Shown in pieces: positions 1 through 6,024 of a stretch of DNA of 6,024 nt. The notes below the pieces were generated by a model. It was given only the letters and a program-made list of their open reading frames with translations, ran no database searches and was not told where the DNA came from. A program made the position numbers and the translations under genes. This DNA comes from Pirellulales bacterium (GTDB lineage: Bacteria > Planctomycetota > Planctomycetia > Pirellulales > Thermoguttaceae), in NCBI GenBank assembly GCA_030617125.1, contig JAUWWA010000127.1, forward strand, positions 1 through 6,024. Direction: 5' to 3'. Within the stretch, counting starts at the first letter, position 1. Every line of letters begins with the position of its first letter.

Positions 1-3000
1 GCCGTGTCGAACTCGAAGATCATGGCCGGGTTGACGCCGTCGTCCACCATGAACCACCCGCCGTCCTCCATCAGCGCCCCGGCCCCGCCGGGCGCCACCA
101 GCACGGCGCCCAACTCGAACTCGTACTGCTGGGTAGCGCTCGTTTGAAGGCTGGTCATCTCGAAAAACTCGCCGTCGTGCAACTCGTTGCTCGGCAGACC
201 CGTCAGGTACGAGCCAGTGAGCATGCCAGCATCTGGGTCGTCGCCGACGTGCATATCGCCGGCGGTGGTGAAGTCGACCCGCAACCGCACGTTCGCCTCA
301 CCGGCGAATCCGCCCAAACCAATGCGGGCTTGCAGCCACTCGCCGCCGCTGTCGCCCAATTCGGCCACAAGGCTCCAGTTGGCGCCGTCGGCGGAAGCGA
401 AGACCCGGGCACTATCGAACCAGGCCGGACCGCCGGCCCCCAGACAGTAGTTGAAGTAGAGGGTCGGGCGGTCGACCGCCTCGTACCCTTCCAGCGAGAA
501 ACTGTCGGTCACCAGGCTGCCGTACGCGCCGCCGGGCAGGTCGTACGATTGATACACGTCGGCGCTGTAATACTGGTAGTCCGCAGCCCCCGGCTGAGGG
601 GCGGCAAACCCTGTCGTGGGGTCTTCCATGCCGAAGTAGAAACTCCTATTCGCCAACGGCGACGTCGGCGTTGGGAAGCCCGGCGGTACCCGGCTGAAAT
701 CGTCGGTGATCTCGATGTGGTGCCCGGCGTCGTCCCAGCGGCGCGAGGTTTCGTGCCAGAGGTTGTAGTCGATGTTGGAGAAGTCGACTCCCCGGACGCC
801 GGCCAGCGGTGCTCCACCGGACCCGGTCAATTGGATGCTGGAAGCGACGTCGAGGAAAATCGGTTCCGCCGTGCCGTCCACGGTCAACGCGTAGAGCATG
901 CCGCCGGCGTCGGTGGCGAACAGGGTGTTGGCGTAACGGCCGCCTTCCACGTTGGACGGGCCGGCGGCCAGGCCGGTAAACCCGATTCCCACATAATCCG
1001 ATGAGGAAGTGATGTAGCGCAGGGCGGCGCCCTCAACGGTAGGATCCACGGGAACCACGATGTTCGGGCCGTCGTAAGTCGCCGCTTCGTCGCCGAGAGG
1101 AAACGGTCGCAGCGCGTACTGATCGTAGGTTACGACCTCGTACAGCCCCCCTGCGTTGCTGACGGCGTACAACGTATTGCCGATGAACGCTAATCCCGTG
1201 ATGTCTCCTCCAGGCGCGATCTGTAGCGGCGGGTCCACGACGATGTCGACGATGTCCATGGCATTGCCGATTCCCACGCCGTCGCCGGAAAGCGCTGCGT
1301 GAAGGATGAAACCCGGCACCGGCAAGGCGGCGGCGGCGTTGATCGTAGTTTCGACTGCCGTGGCGAGGTCTTGCCCGGTGTCGCCGGCGTCGAAGATGAT
1401 CGCGAAGTCCGAAGAAATCAGATCGATCCCCGTATCCGAACCCGCCACGTAGGTCCACGACGCCACGCCGGCGAAGTCGGTCGTGCCGACGCCGGGCGCC
1501 AGCACGCCGTAGAAAGTCAACCGATCGCCTTCGGTATCTTCCAGACCCTGCCCCGTGCGGTGCCCGAAGCCGGCCTGCACGGTCGGCAGAGCGGTTTGGA
1601 CGACGACGACGATTGCAGCGCCGAACGCTACTTCCGTCATCGTCTCCTCGAAACTGATGCCGGTGTTTAACGGATTAGTCAAGCCGTAGTCCCCTTCCAC
1701 TGTGATGGAAGGCTGAGCCGCGGAGACGGCGGTGTCGTTTTCCAACGAGACGCGACCGCCGGCGGCGTCGACGGCCGAACTGGCCGCGTTCACGGCCAGA
1801 TCCGAATTCGTGATCGCTGCGACAACGGCCGCCACGATAACGGCGCCGTCGTCCGTGGCGGTGAACGCGATCTCGACGTTGGCGGGATTAGTCAAGTCGC
1901 CGGGGGCGCCGTCGTTGAACTCAAAAACGACGGTGATTGGGTTGCCGTCGACGTCGGGGCCGTCGATCGTGAACGTGTCGCCGTCGGTCAACGACGCGCC
2001 GTCACCGAAGACCAGCACCGGACCGCTGTCGAATTCGAAGGTCACGGGCAAGACGCCGTCGTCCAGCACGAATGTCTCTCCGTCGCGAACCGACACGGGA
2101 CCATCCGGGGCCATCCGCACGTCGGGACCGCAATCGAACTCGAAGACCCATGTCACGCCGTTGGCGTCGGTGATGGTGAATGTTGTCCCGTCCTCAACAT
2201 CGTCCGTGTAAGGAGGGGTCGCGTCCGTCGCAGCGGGGAGAATAATTTGCGCGGTAAATAGCTGGGCCATGGGAACGATATTGCTCGGCAGCCGGGCGCT
2301 GCCGTCGCTGTCGGGATGGTCCAGGGCATTGCCGTCCATATCGAACCGATACAGAAGGTTTTCCGTGTAGACGACCCCTCCTCCCGGAGGCCGGTTCCCC
2401 ACTGCGTAGACCTGGCTGCTTTCAATGTTGGGTTCATGCGCGATGGCCTCGAAAGTGACCGTACCCGCCTCGACGAGCTCGTCACCGTCAAGGTCATACG
2501 TGACGATTCCATTGGGTTGGTCACTGAGCAGGTTCGTGGCGTCCCCGGTGTCCAACCGGCGGTACTCGCCTGTCAAGCTCATTGTGTACAACTGCCCGTC
2601 CGCCCGCATGGCGATGTCGTGATAACTGCTACTGCCATCGCTGGCGCCGGGCAGCAAGTCCGAGTCGGTCACGTCGGTCTCGTAGGCGCCGGTGAACGGA
2701 TCGACCGTGAACAGATCGTAGTCGGTGTTCACGTACAGATTCACGTCGCCCAGGTGGAACGGCCTGGGACGCAGGTTCAGCGAATCGGTGACTTGGTTGA
2801 AGATCAACGACCCGTCGGTGCTCTCGACATGGTCCTCGACGATTCGCAGCAGCGAGTCGATCGGTTCCTGGCGCAACAGCGCCTGGGTCATCGCGTCGGC
2901 GGTCATTCCCTGTCCGGTCACCGCCACGTAGTAGCTGCCGCCCTCGTTCAGGTGGACGGTTCCGATGGCCGGGTCCAGCGGCCCGACCGAGCCGCGGCTC

Positions 3001-6000
3001 AGTTCGGTCAGGCCGGCGCCCATGGCCGGGTCGGGGCGGTCGTCCGCCAAGTTCGAATCGCGACCCACGTAGACCAATTCCCCCGCCTCATTGAACACCC
3101 AAAGCGTGGTGTCGGGCCGGGCCATCCCGTCGGCGTAGTCGATATCGAACATCGTCGCCCAGCTCGAGACCGTGTCCGACTGGGTCCCATGGTAGTCCAG
3201 GTCGAAGCGGTACCAATCGACGTCGCCCGCGTCGGACAGGTATCCGGCCACGCTGAGCGTGTTGCGGTCGACGGCCAGCAGGTTGCCGATGTATTGGGCG
3301 TCTTCAAAGAGATCGTTGTTTACCCCTCCCGCCACCTGTTCGATATCCATGGTCTCGCCCAGAAGCGGCGAATGGCCGGGCAAGCCCAACACCTCGATGC
3401 CGTTGGCGGCGTAGTGGATGCTGGCATAGCGGACGGTCGAGCCGGGCGCTTCCTGGGTCTCGCGCAAGCGGACCTGCAACTCGTATGTTCCGTTGGTCAA
3501 GCCCTCCGCGCTGCGGACCAGCACGTAGTAGGGCAGCGTCTGGCCGGCCGGGCCCGGCAGCACGACGCGCATTCCCGCGTCCCGTGGATTCGTCGTGTAA
3601 GAGTCCTTGATCTCCCAGGCGTCGCGTTGGAGCACCAGCCCCAGCCCGCCCAGCAAGCTCGGATCGGCCAACTCGTCGATCGAGTTGTCCGACGAGGCCA
3701 GCACGAACCCGTTGGCGTCGACCAGTTCAACGATCGTATCGAGCGCGTGGGTGGTGCGGTCGATGTCCAGCCAGACTTCCGTTCCGGCCGGGGCGTTGAA
3801 GTGGTAGACGTCGACGTCGGTCGGATCGTCGTGGCGGATGTTGCCGTGGACGGCGAAACCCAGCCGCAGGTTGTCGTCGCCAGCGTACAGGTTGCCCTCA
3901 CCCAGGTCGCCGAGATATTCGGCGTGGTCGGGATCGGCGTTTGCGTCCTCGTCGGTCCCGAACGCCTTCTCGGCTTCCATGACCACGGCCACGTTGCGGT
4001 CGTTGCTGTACTCCGTCAGGGTGATGCTCCGCCACGCGCCCGGCTGGGGTGTGACGTTGGCGTTGTCCGTATCGTTTTGCGGCCGGCCGAACGGGTCGAG
4101 TCCGGCGCCGAACGAGTCGTCGGCCAAGGCCGTCAACACGACCGGGTGGCTCGGCGTCCCGATGATCTGGACCGTTCCGCCGATGCGGTCGTCGATCTCC
4201 AGCGGCGTGCCGACGGCCGCGAAGCCGGCCTCCGCGACAACAGGGGAGATCACACCCACCGCGTCGATGTCCGCGCCAACGGTCGCACCTGAAGAGTCGC
4301 CTTCGTCCGGATCATCCGTGAGGCGGACGAATGAGAACTGGTCATCAGGCCCAAAGCCGAATGCGTCGATATCGATGCTCTGGGTGCCGCCGGTAACCAT
4401 GCCCACATCGTACCAGGTCACACCATCTTGGCTGATCTCGACAAAAGTGTCTTCTACGTCGAGTCCGATTTCGAAGACGTGCAAGTCAGGTGTGTCATCG
4501 CCGCTGCCGGTAAGAACATTGTCTGTAAACTGCAGGGTGATCCGCCCGCCGTTCCCCAGGGCTACTGCGTTGACGCCGTTGTTGGCGATTCCGGCGGGAT
4601 GATCCGGCGGCCCCAGCGCCGTGTCCGGATCTATAAACGCCGCATCGGGCTCCGGCCCACCGCCGAAGTCGGGTTCATAGCTGACGACCGCGTCGGCAAA
4701 GGAGCGATCACCCTGCGGGAAGGTGATGCCGTCGTAAACGGTCGGTTCGTCCCCAGCCGGACCGCTCAACTTCACCACCAGGCTTTCGGTCGCGCTGCTT
4801 TGCAGCCGCAATCCACCGTAAGTGTGGAAGTTCGGCACGACGATCTCGTCGAGCACCACGTGGACGATATCGGTGTCGTCCCAGATGCTCTCGGTGGTCA
4901 CTGCGCCGCCGCGGACGACCATGCCGTTGATCTGGTTGTTGCCCAGCCGGTTGTCGCGGACCATCGGGCCGTGGTTGTCAGCGTACTGATCAAACGCGTC
5001 GACGGCTCCGGTTTCGCGGCCCCAGTCGGGCATGACCCCGTAAGACAGCGAGTTGACGTCGATGCTGATCACCGGCCCGGTATTGTCGCGGAAGATGTTG
5101 CCGGCGATGACCGGCTGCGCGCCGCGGACGTGGATGGTGGCGGCCGTGACGTCGCCGCGCCCGTTCCGGTCGTCCGCCGTTCCGGCACTGTTGTCCTCCA
5201 ATATACTGTTGGTCACGCGGACGAACGCCTGGCGGATCTCGATGGGATCGAACTGGGCGAAATCGCCCTCGATCGCCGCGATGCCGCCGGCGAAGGCGAT
5301 CAGGGCGTGATCGATGCTTCCGCGGGCAAGGGGACTGAAGTACAAGCCGGCCCAGTTACCCGCGGCCGGACTGTCGTCGGATTCGTCCGAATTGGTGTCG
5401 AACGTTCCACCCGCACCGTAGCGGTCGTCCGACAGCGACGTGAAGATGACCGAGTAGCCGCTCGTGCCCTCGGCGATGAGTTGGGCGCCCATCTCGGCCT
5501 CGATCCGCGAGCCGTCCATCTTGACGACGACGCCGGGGTCGATCGCCAGCCGGGCATCCTCGCGGGCGACGATCCGCCCGGTGGCGTGGTCGACGGTCGG
5601 CCCACCGGGCGTTCCGGTGATCACCAGGTTCTCGGCGATGACGTGGACGATGTCGAGATCGTCGAACCGCGCGGCCACCTCCAGTTCGTCGAGCGGCTTC
5701 CCGGCGTCGGTGCGGATGCGGACGAAGATGCCGTTGATCGAGTTGTCGACCAGGCGGTTGCCGTGGATATCGGGCCCGACGCGGTCGTAGTCGGCCGTGT
5801 ACAGGCCCACGATCGCAAGTGCCTCAATCACCGTGTTCGCCGTGGTTGCGGCCGGGTCGATGTCGAAACTCAAGGTGCCGGCAAACCGATCGAGCATCGC
5901 AATGGCCTGATCGCCTGTCACCTCGTCGTTGACGAACACGATTTCAACACCATCCAGGTCAGCGCCGGGCAAGACGGTCGTAACTATGAAGTCGTTGTTC

Positions 6001-6024
6001 AGTCCCGGCAGAGTAATCGTCGCC
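1..6024 (-). CDS. Giant multidomain extracellular protein, internal fragment (beta-helix, PPC, propeller, beta-sandwich, FEFD repeats)
   Basis: One minus-strand frame is open across the entire window: 2007 codons from 6023 down to 3, with no stop, no start that can be assigned and no frameshift. Residue numbers in all entries count from position 6023. Domains in order: repeat tail (1-74), parallel beta-helix (75-430), discoidin-like sandwich (440-592), helix-module continuation (598-690), two PPC-like domains (702-856, 900-1038), propeller-like blades (1086-1260), FEFD repeats (1276-1480), more blades (1605-1770), jelly-roll sandwich (1790-1960), and a new repeat (1985-2007). The composition is acidic and Gly/Thr/Asn-rich, with only two Cys (1298, 1860) and five Lys. 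I see no transmembrane segment or active-site signature; signal peptide and sorting signal would lie outside the window. The modules resemble giant planctomycetal surface proteins as I remember them. Secretion and an adhesive or structural role are inferred. The open frame is certain; the exact function is unknown. Confidence 0.96.
3..71 (-). repeat. FEFD repeat unit D, cut by the window edge
   Basis: Residues 1985-2007: MEDGGWFMVDDGVNPAMIFE followed by FDT. It aligns with unit B on DG, F, V/L-DDGV, P and FEFD. It follows the jelly-roll domain and shows that a further repeat array begins here and continues beyond the window. Confidence 0.7.
144..656 (-). other. MAM / jelly-roll-like beta-sandwich domain
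   Basis: Residues 1790-1960. SFYFGMEDP (1794-1802), AYGSLVTDSFSLEGYEA (1833-1849), PTLYFNYCLGAG (1853-1864), DSARVFASADGANWSLVAEL (1870-1889), WLQARIGLGGFAGEANVRLR (1896-1915) and VDFTTAGD (1916-1923) follow the order of jelly-roll sandwiches in which a Leu-rich strand precedes a D-x-A-x-V-x-x-S-x-DG-x-x-W block and ends with an A-G-x-x-x-(V)R-(F/L) strand. Such domains are common adhesive or glycan-binding modules. Cys1860 lies in the NYC strand and has no nearby partner, so a disulfide within this domain is unlikely. Confidence 0.6.
714..1211 (-). other. Beta-propeller-like region, C-terminal blades
   Basis: Residues 1605-1770. Blade-like units are GGDITGLAFIGNTLYAVSNA (1605-1624) with GGLYEVVTYD (1625-1634); YVGIGFTGLAAGP (1677-1689) with NTLFATDAGGMLYALTVDG (1699-1717); and LAGVRGVDFSNIDYNLWHET (1740-1759). 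The recurring order is a G-L-(A/T) strand, (T)L(Y/F)A, then GG-x-LY. This matches, from memory, a conserved stretch of planctomycetal giant proteins that ends in a D-(F/Y)-N-LWH motif. It is about 345 residues after the first set of blades, with the repeat array between them. Confidence 0.6.
1332..1409 (-). repeat. Degenerate repeat second half (DFAIIFDAGDTG block)
   Basis: Residues 1539-1564. DFAIIFDAGDTGQDLATAVE followed by TTINAA has the same shape as VEIAFTATDDG and its Ala/Val-rich helix (1384-1404): strand ending in Phe, short acidic turn, helix ending in I-N/T. The stretch between this and the FEFD array (1481-1538, with GHRTGQGLEDTEGDRLTFYG at 1487-1506) is unassigned beta-rich sequence. 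Confidence 0.45.
1672..1683 (-). repeat. 12-base exact direct repeat, copy 2 (LTNP)
   Basis: Second copy of GGATTAGTCAAG, encoding LTNP at residues 1448-1451. The protein context downstream (NTGISFEETMTE, then an Ala/Val-rich run) parallels NVEIAFTATDDG after copy 1, so the match is part of a longer, diverged protein repeat. Confidence 0.85.
1885..1896 (-). repeat. 12-base exact direct repeat, copy 1 (LTNP)
   Basis: GGATTAGTCAAG on the plus strand. It recurs exactly at 1672-1683, 213 bases (71 codons) away and in the same reading frame. On the coding strand it covers the LTN codons and the first two bases of the Pro codon in both copies. It marks the same point in two successive repeat half-units. 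Confidence 0.85.
1911..1991 (-). repeat. FEFD repeat unit C
   Basis: Residues 1345-1371: LTDGDTFTIDG, a six-residue extension, then NPITVVFEFND. It is followed by LTNPANVEIAF and an Ala/Val-rich helix-like stretch (1393-1404), which I take as the second half of a complete unit. Confidence 0.7.
2028..2090 (-). repeat. FEFD repeat unit B
   Basis: Residues 1312-1332: VRDGETFVLDDG, then VLPVTFEFD. It is followed by SGPVLVFGDG and immediately by unit C. This is the shortest unit and best shows the core: DG, TF, DDG, P, FEFD. Confidence 0.7.
2133..2198 (-). repeat. FEFD repeat unit A
   Basis: Residues 1276-1297: VEDGTTFTITD, then NGVTWVFEFD. It aligns with units B, C and D on DG-x-TF and FEFD. 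The next residue is Cys1298, one of only two Cys in the fragment. Confidence 0.7.
2244..2768 (-). other. Beta-propeller-like region, N-terminal blades
   Basis: Residues 1086-1260. Three blade-like units are visible: DVNLYVNTDYDLFTVDPFTG (1093-1112); YHDIAMRADGQLYTMSLTGE (1134-1153) with a strand containing IVTYDLDGDELVEAG (1173-1187); and FEAIAHEP (1191-1198) followed by QVYAVGN (1204-1210) and NLLYRFDMDGNAL (1222-1234). Each has the pattern of a hydrophobic strand, then LY or VY, then a strand and a Gly turn. From memory similar blocks occur in giant planctomycetal proteins. The propeller assignment rests on this pattern and on the matching region after the repeat array. The DLDGDE sequence at 1177-1182 is a possible Ca2+ loop but is not a full EF-hand. 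Confidence 0.55.
2910..3326 (-). other. PPC-like beta-sandwich domain 2
   Basis: Residues 900-1038. DLFEDAQYIGNL (904-915), LSVAGYLSDAGDVDWYRFDL (923-942), ARPDTTLWVFNEAGELVYVG (968-987) and HLNEGGSYYVAVTGQG (1024-1039) reproduce the PPC order: a G-x-L start, D-V-D-W-Y-x-F, D-T-x-L-x-V-F, then a Y-Y-V-A-V closing strand. The domain follows domain 1 after about 45 residues, so the two form a tandem pair. An Asp-rich loop at 992-1018 lies between the third and fourth blocks and could hold Ca2+, which is inference. Confidence 0.75.
3456..3920 (-). other. PPC-like beta-sandwich domain 1
   Basis: Residues 702-856. The layout follows the bacterial pre-peptidase C-terminal (PPC) pattern: RLGFAVHGNI (720-729), DVDVYHFNAPAGTEVWLDID (736-755), LDTIVELVDANGFVLASSDN (761-780), then after a loop YYVLVRSAEGLTNGTYELQV (832-851). 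PPC domains are non-catalytic beta-sandwiches of secreted proteins that often bind Ca2+ and polysaccharide. The loop at residues 781-830 is longer than in a minimal PPC domain. A following block at 857-895 (ASIHYAANGIEVLGLPGHSP) leads to the second copy. Confidence 0.75.
3954..4232 (-). other. Continuation of beta-helix module (PLEIDDRIGG block)
   Basis: Residues 598-690. Motifs are EAGFAAVGTPLEIDDRIGG (598-616), VQIIGTPSHPVVLTALADD (618-636), GAGLDPFGRPQNDTDN (639-654), WRSITLTEYSNDRNVAVV (664-681). HPVVLTALADDSFGAG resembles VIFTSLSDDRYGAGG from residues 192-206 of the helix region: strand, then (S/A)DD, then GAG. This indicates that the two stretches are related rungs of the same fold. From memory, in related planctomycetal proteins this block follows the LVVKL strand closely, which is the reason for treating the discoidin-like domain as inserted. 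Confidence 0.6.
4248..4706 (-). other. Discoidin-like / cell-surface beta-sandwich domain, apparently inserted
   Basis: Residues 440-592. Characteristic blocks are FADAVVSYEPDFGGG (442-456), ALGPPD (469-474), VALGNGGRITLQFTDN (487-502), DLHVFEIG (513-520), VEISQDGVTWYDVG (528-541), FVRLTDD (565-571) and GADIDAVGVI (583-592). This pattern, ending in ADIDAVGAI-like sequence, is known to me from the N-terminal parts of OmpA-family and other secreted bacterial proteins that carry a galactose-binding-like sandwich. Carbohydrate or surface binding is therefore plausible. GC is lower in places (29 of 60 in row 4441-4500) than in the next module (41 of 60 in row 4141-4200), and two TCA Ser codons (564, 578) and one ATA Ile codon (464) occur here. 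The alternative is an integral part of the family architecture rather than an insertion. Confidence 0.7.
4836..4985 (-). repeat. Beta-helix segment duplicate, copy 2
   Basis: Residues 347-396. Y-A-D-N-H-GP, RDNRLGNNQINGMVVRGG, then DDTDIVHVVLDEIVV align with copy 1: NRL.(D/N)N.INGxxVR, followed by DDxDIVHV. The loop between the blocks is shorter. The next strand block (HTYGGLRLQSSATESLVVKL, 400-419) ends this part of the helix just before the discoidin-like domain. Confidence 0.65.
5616..5801 (-). repeat. Beta-helix segment duplicate, copy 1
   Basis: Residues 75-136. This carries the ordered motifs Y-T-A-D-Y-D, GP, GNRLVDNSINGIFVR, a variable loop, then DDLDIVHVI and a strand ending in ITG. 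The same order recurs in residues 347-396 (copy 2), about 270 residues later. Copy 1 has a longer loop (residues 104-120, including DAGKPLDELE) between the two conserved blocks. Confidence 0.65.
5802..6023 (-). repeat. C-terminal part of an FEFD-type repeat unit / linker
   Basis: Residues 1-74. The stretch includes VEIVFVND (26-33) and TLSFDIDPAATTANTVIEAL (50-69). The second part has the same shape as the second half of the FEFD units near 1911 and 1672: a beta strand ending in Phe, an acidic turn, then an Ala/Val-rich helix. It therefore looks like the end of a repeat array that continues upstream of the window. Base composition is lower in GC than the next domain (31 of 60 in row 5941-6000, 35 of 60 in row 5881-5940, against 39 of 60 in row 5641-5700). 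The repeat assignment is by eye and weak at the sequence level. Confidence 0.45.

Larger units (their letters stand above)
1584..2198 (-). repeat. FEFD repeat array interrupting the propeller region
   Basis: Residues 1276-1480. Three units start with (E/R/T)DG(T/E/D)TF followed by a strand, a turn, and FEF(D/N): units at 1276-1297, 1312-1332 and 1345-1371. The first two are only about 36 residues apart and lack the Ala/Val-rich second half. The third has it (ANVEIAFTATDDGAVIVAAV, 1381-1400), and a fourth, degenerate second half follows at 1448-1478 (LTNPLNTGISF and GAAIVVVVQTAL). Repeats of this type resemble stalk or spacer segments of bacterial giant surface proteins. Their function is unknown to me. 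Confidence 0.7.
4734..5801 (-). other. Right-handed parallel beta-helix region (protein domain)
   Basis: Residues 75-430. Short strands with Asn/Asp turns recur in the style of parallel beta-helix rungs: HGNRLVDNSINGIFVRI (87-103), AENLVITG (130-137), AGNIFRDNTGPVISI (307-321) and RDNRLGNNQINGMVVRGG (356-373). The middle holds RLAIDPGVVVKMDG (158-171), VIFTSLSDDRYGAGG (192-206) and NWAGLYFSP (223-231), which match, from memory, beta-helix modules of planctomycetal giant proteins and related polymorphic surface proteins. The family fold is usually found in secreted glycan-binding, lyase or adhesin proteins. No lyase catalytic cluster is recognisable, so a binding or structural role is more likely than an enzyme. 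The boundaries are approximate. Confidence 0.75.

Noticed and set aside
144..1004. 286-residue plus-strand ORF as a real gene
   Set aside because: Same antisense register as the longer shadow; its sequence has no domain pattern, while the minus strand encodes the jelly-roll and propeller motifs here.
1033..1458. 141-residue Arg/Gly-rich minus-strand ORF, resembling an RNA-binding RGG tail
   Set aside because: A different frame of the same strand as the main gene; Arg/Gly richness is the usual result of reading GC-rich codons out of frame.
1599..1612. Short GAC trinucleotide run
   Set aside because: It encodes four Val residues (1472-1475) with GTC codons in the helix-like half of a repeat unit; too short to be a meaningful microsatellite.
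1732..2211. 159-residue plus-strand ORF rich in Ser and Thr, like a secreted stalk
   Set aside because: Its Ser/Thr periodicity mirrors the FEFD repeats on the minus strand (repeated GTC/GAC codons read in another frame). No independent support.
2210..2217. Shine-Dalgarno-like AAGGAGGG on the plus strand
   Set aside because: No start codon lies at a suitable distance downstream, and on the minus strand these bases encode the PPY residues just before repeat unit A.
2478..2495. Dockerin or EF-hand Ca2+ loop at DLDGDE (residues 1177-1182)
   Set aside because: Only a partial match to the 12-residue loop, no paired second loop, and it sits in a blade-like strand. A Ca2+ site is possible but not supported.
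2316..4292. 658-residue plus-strand ORF as a real gene
   Set aside because: It lies codon-on-codon opposite the minus-strand gene, its product is low-complexity in Val, Gln, Arg, Gly and His with no recognisable domain, and no convincing ribosome binding site precedes its start. The minus-strand frame has clear domain motifs over the same bases.
3838..4602. 254-residue plus-strand ORF rich in Ser, Pro and Thr
   Set aside because: Composition typical of an out-of-register antisense frame in GC-rich DNA; it covers the borders of the PPC, helix-module and discoidin-like domains on the other strand.
1..6024. CRISPR array, tRNA, rRNA, insertion sequence, origin or attachment site
   Set aside because: No regularly spaced identical repeats, cloverleaf-like sequence, transposase motif or terminal inverted repeats were seen, and the whole window is coding.

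Overview
The whole window lies inside one protein-coding gene on the minus strand. Reading the reverse complement from position 6023 down to position 3 gives 2007 consecutive sense codons with no stop. Neither the start nor the end of the gene is present, so the real protein is longer than 2007 residues. There is no intergenic DNA, RNA gene, promoter, terminator or mobile element, and the other-frame ORFs on both strands are shadows of this gene.

The protein reads as a giant secreted or cell-surface multidomain protein of the kind found in Planctomycetota (Pirellula/Rhodopirellula-like bacteria). The grounds are remembered similarity of several modules to planctomycetal giant proteins, the high GC content (about 65-70% in most 60-base rows counted by hand), the Asp/Gly/Thr-rich composition and the near absence of Lys and Cys. 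The phylum is an inference; no search was run.

Layout from the protein's N-terminal side (high coordinates) to its C-terminal side (low coordinates): tail of a repeat unit (5802-6023); parallel beta-helix region with a duplicated segment (4734-5801); discoidin-like beta-sandwich that appears inserted (4248-4706); a short domain that continues the beta-helix module (3954-4232); two pre-peptidase C-terminal (PPC)-like domains (3456-3920 and 2910-3326); first half of a beta-propeller-like region (2244-2768); an array of short DG-TF / FEFD repeats (1584-2198) with a further degenerate half-unit (1332-1409); second half of the propeller-like region (714-1211); a MAM/jelly-roll-like beta-sandwich (144-656); and the start of another FEFD repeat at the window edge (3-71).

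No catalytic motif is visible. The likely role is structural, adhesive or glycan/surface binding outside the cytoplasm, but this rests on domain types only. The most interesting points are the apparent insertion of one domain into the beta-helix module with a different base composition, the interruption of the propeller by the repeat array, and the way the window starts and ends in the same repeat type, which suggests a larger tandem module. I see no sign of a defence system, biosynthetic cluster or other multigene system here.
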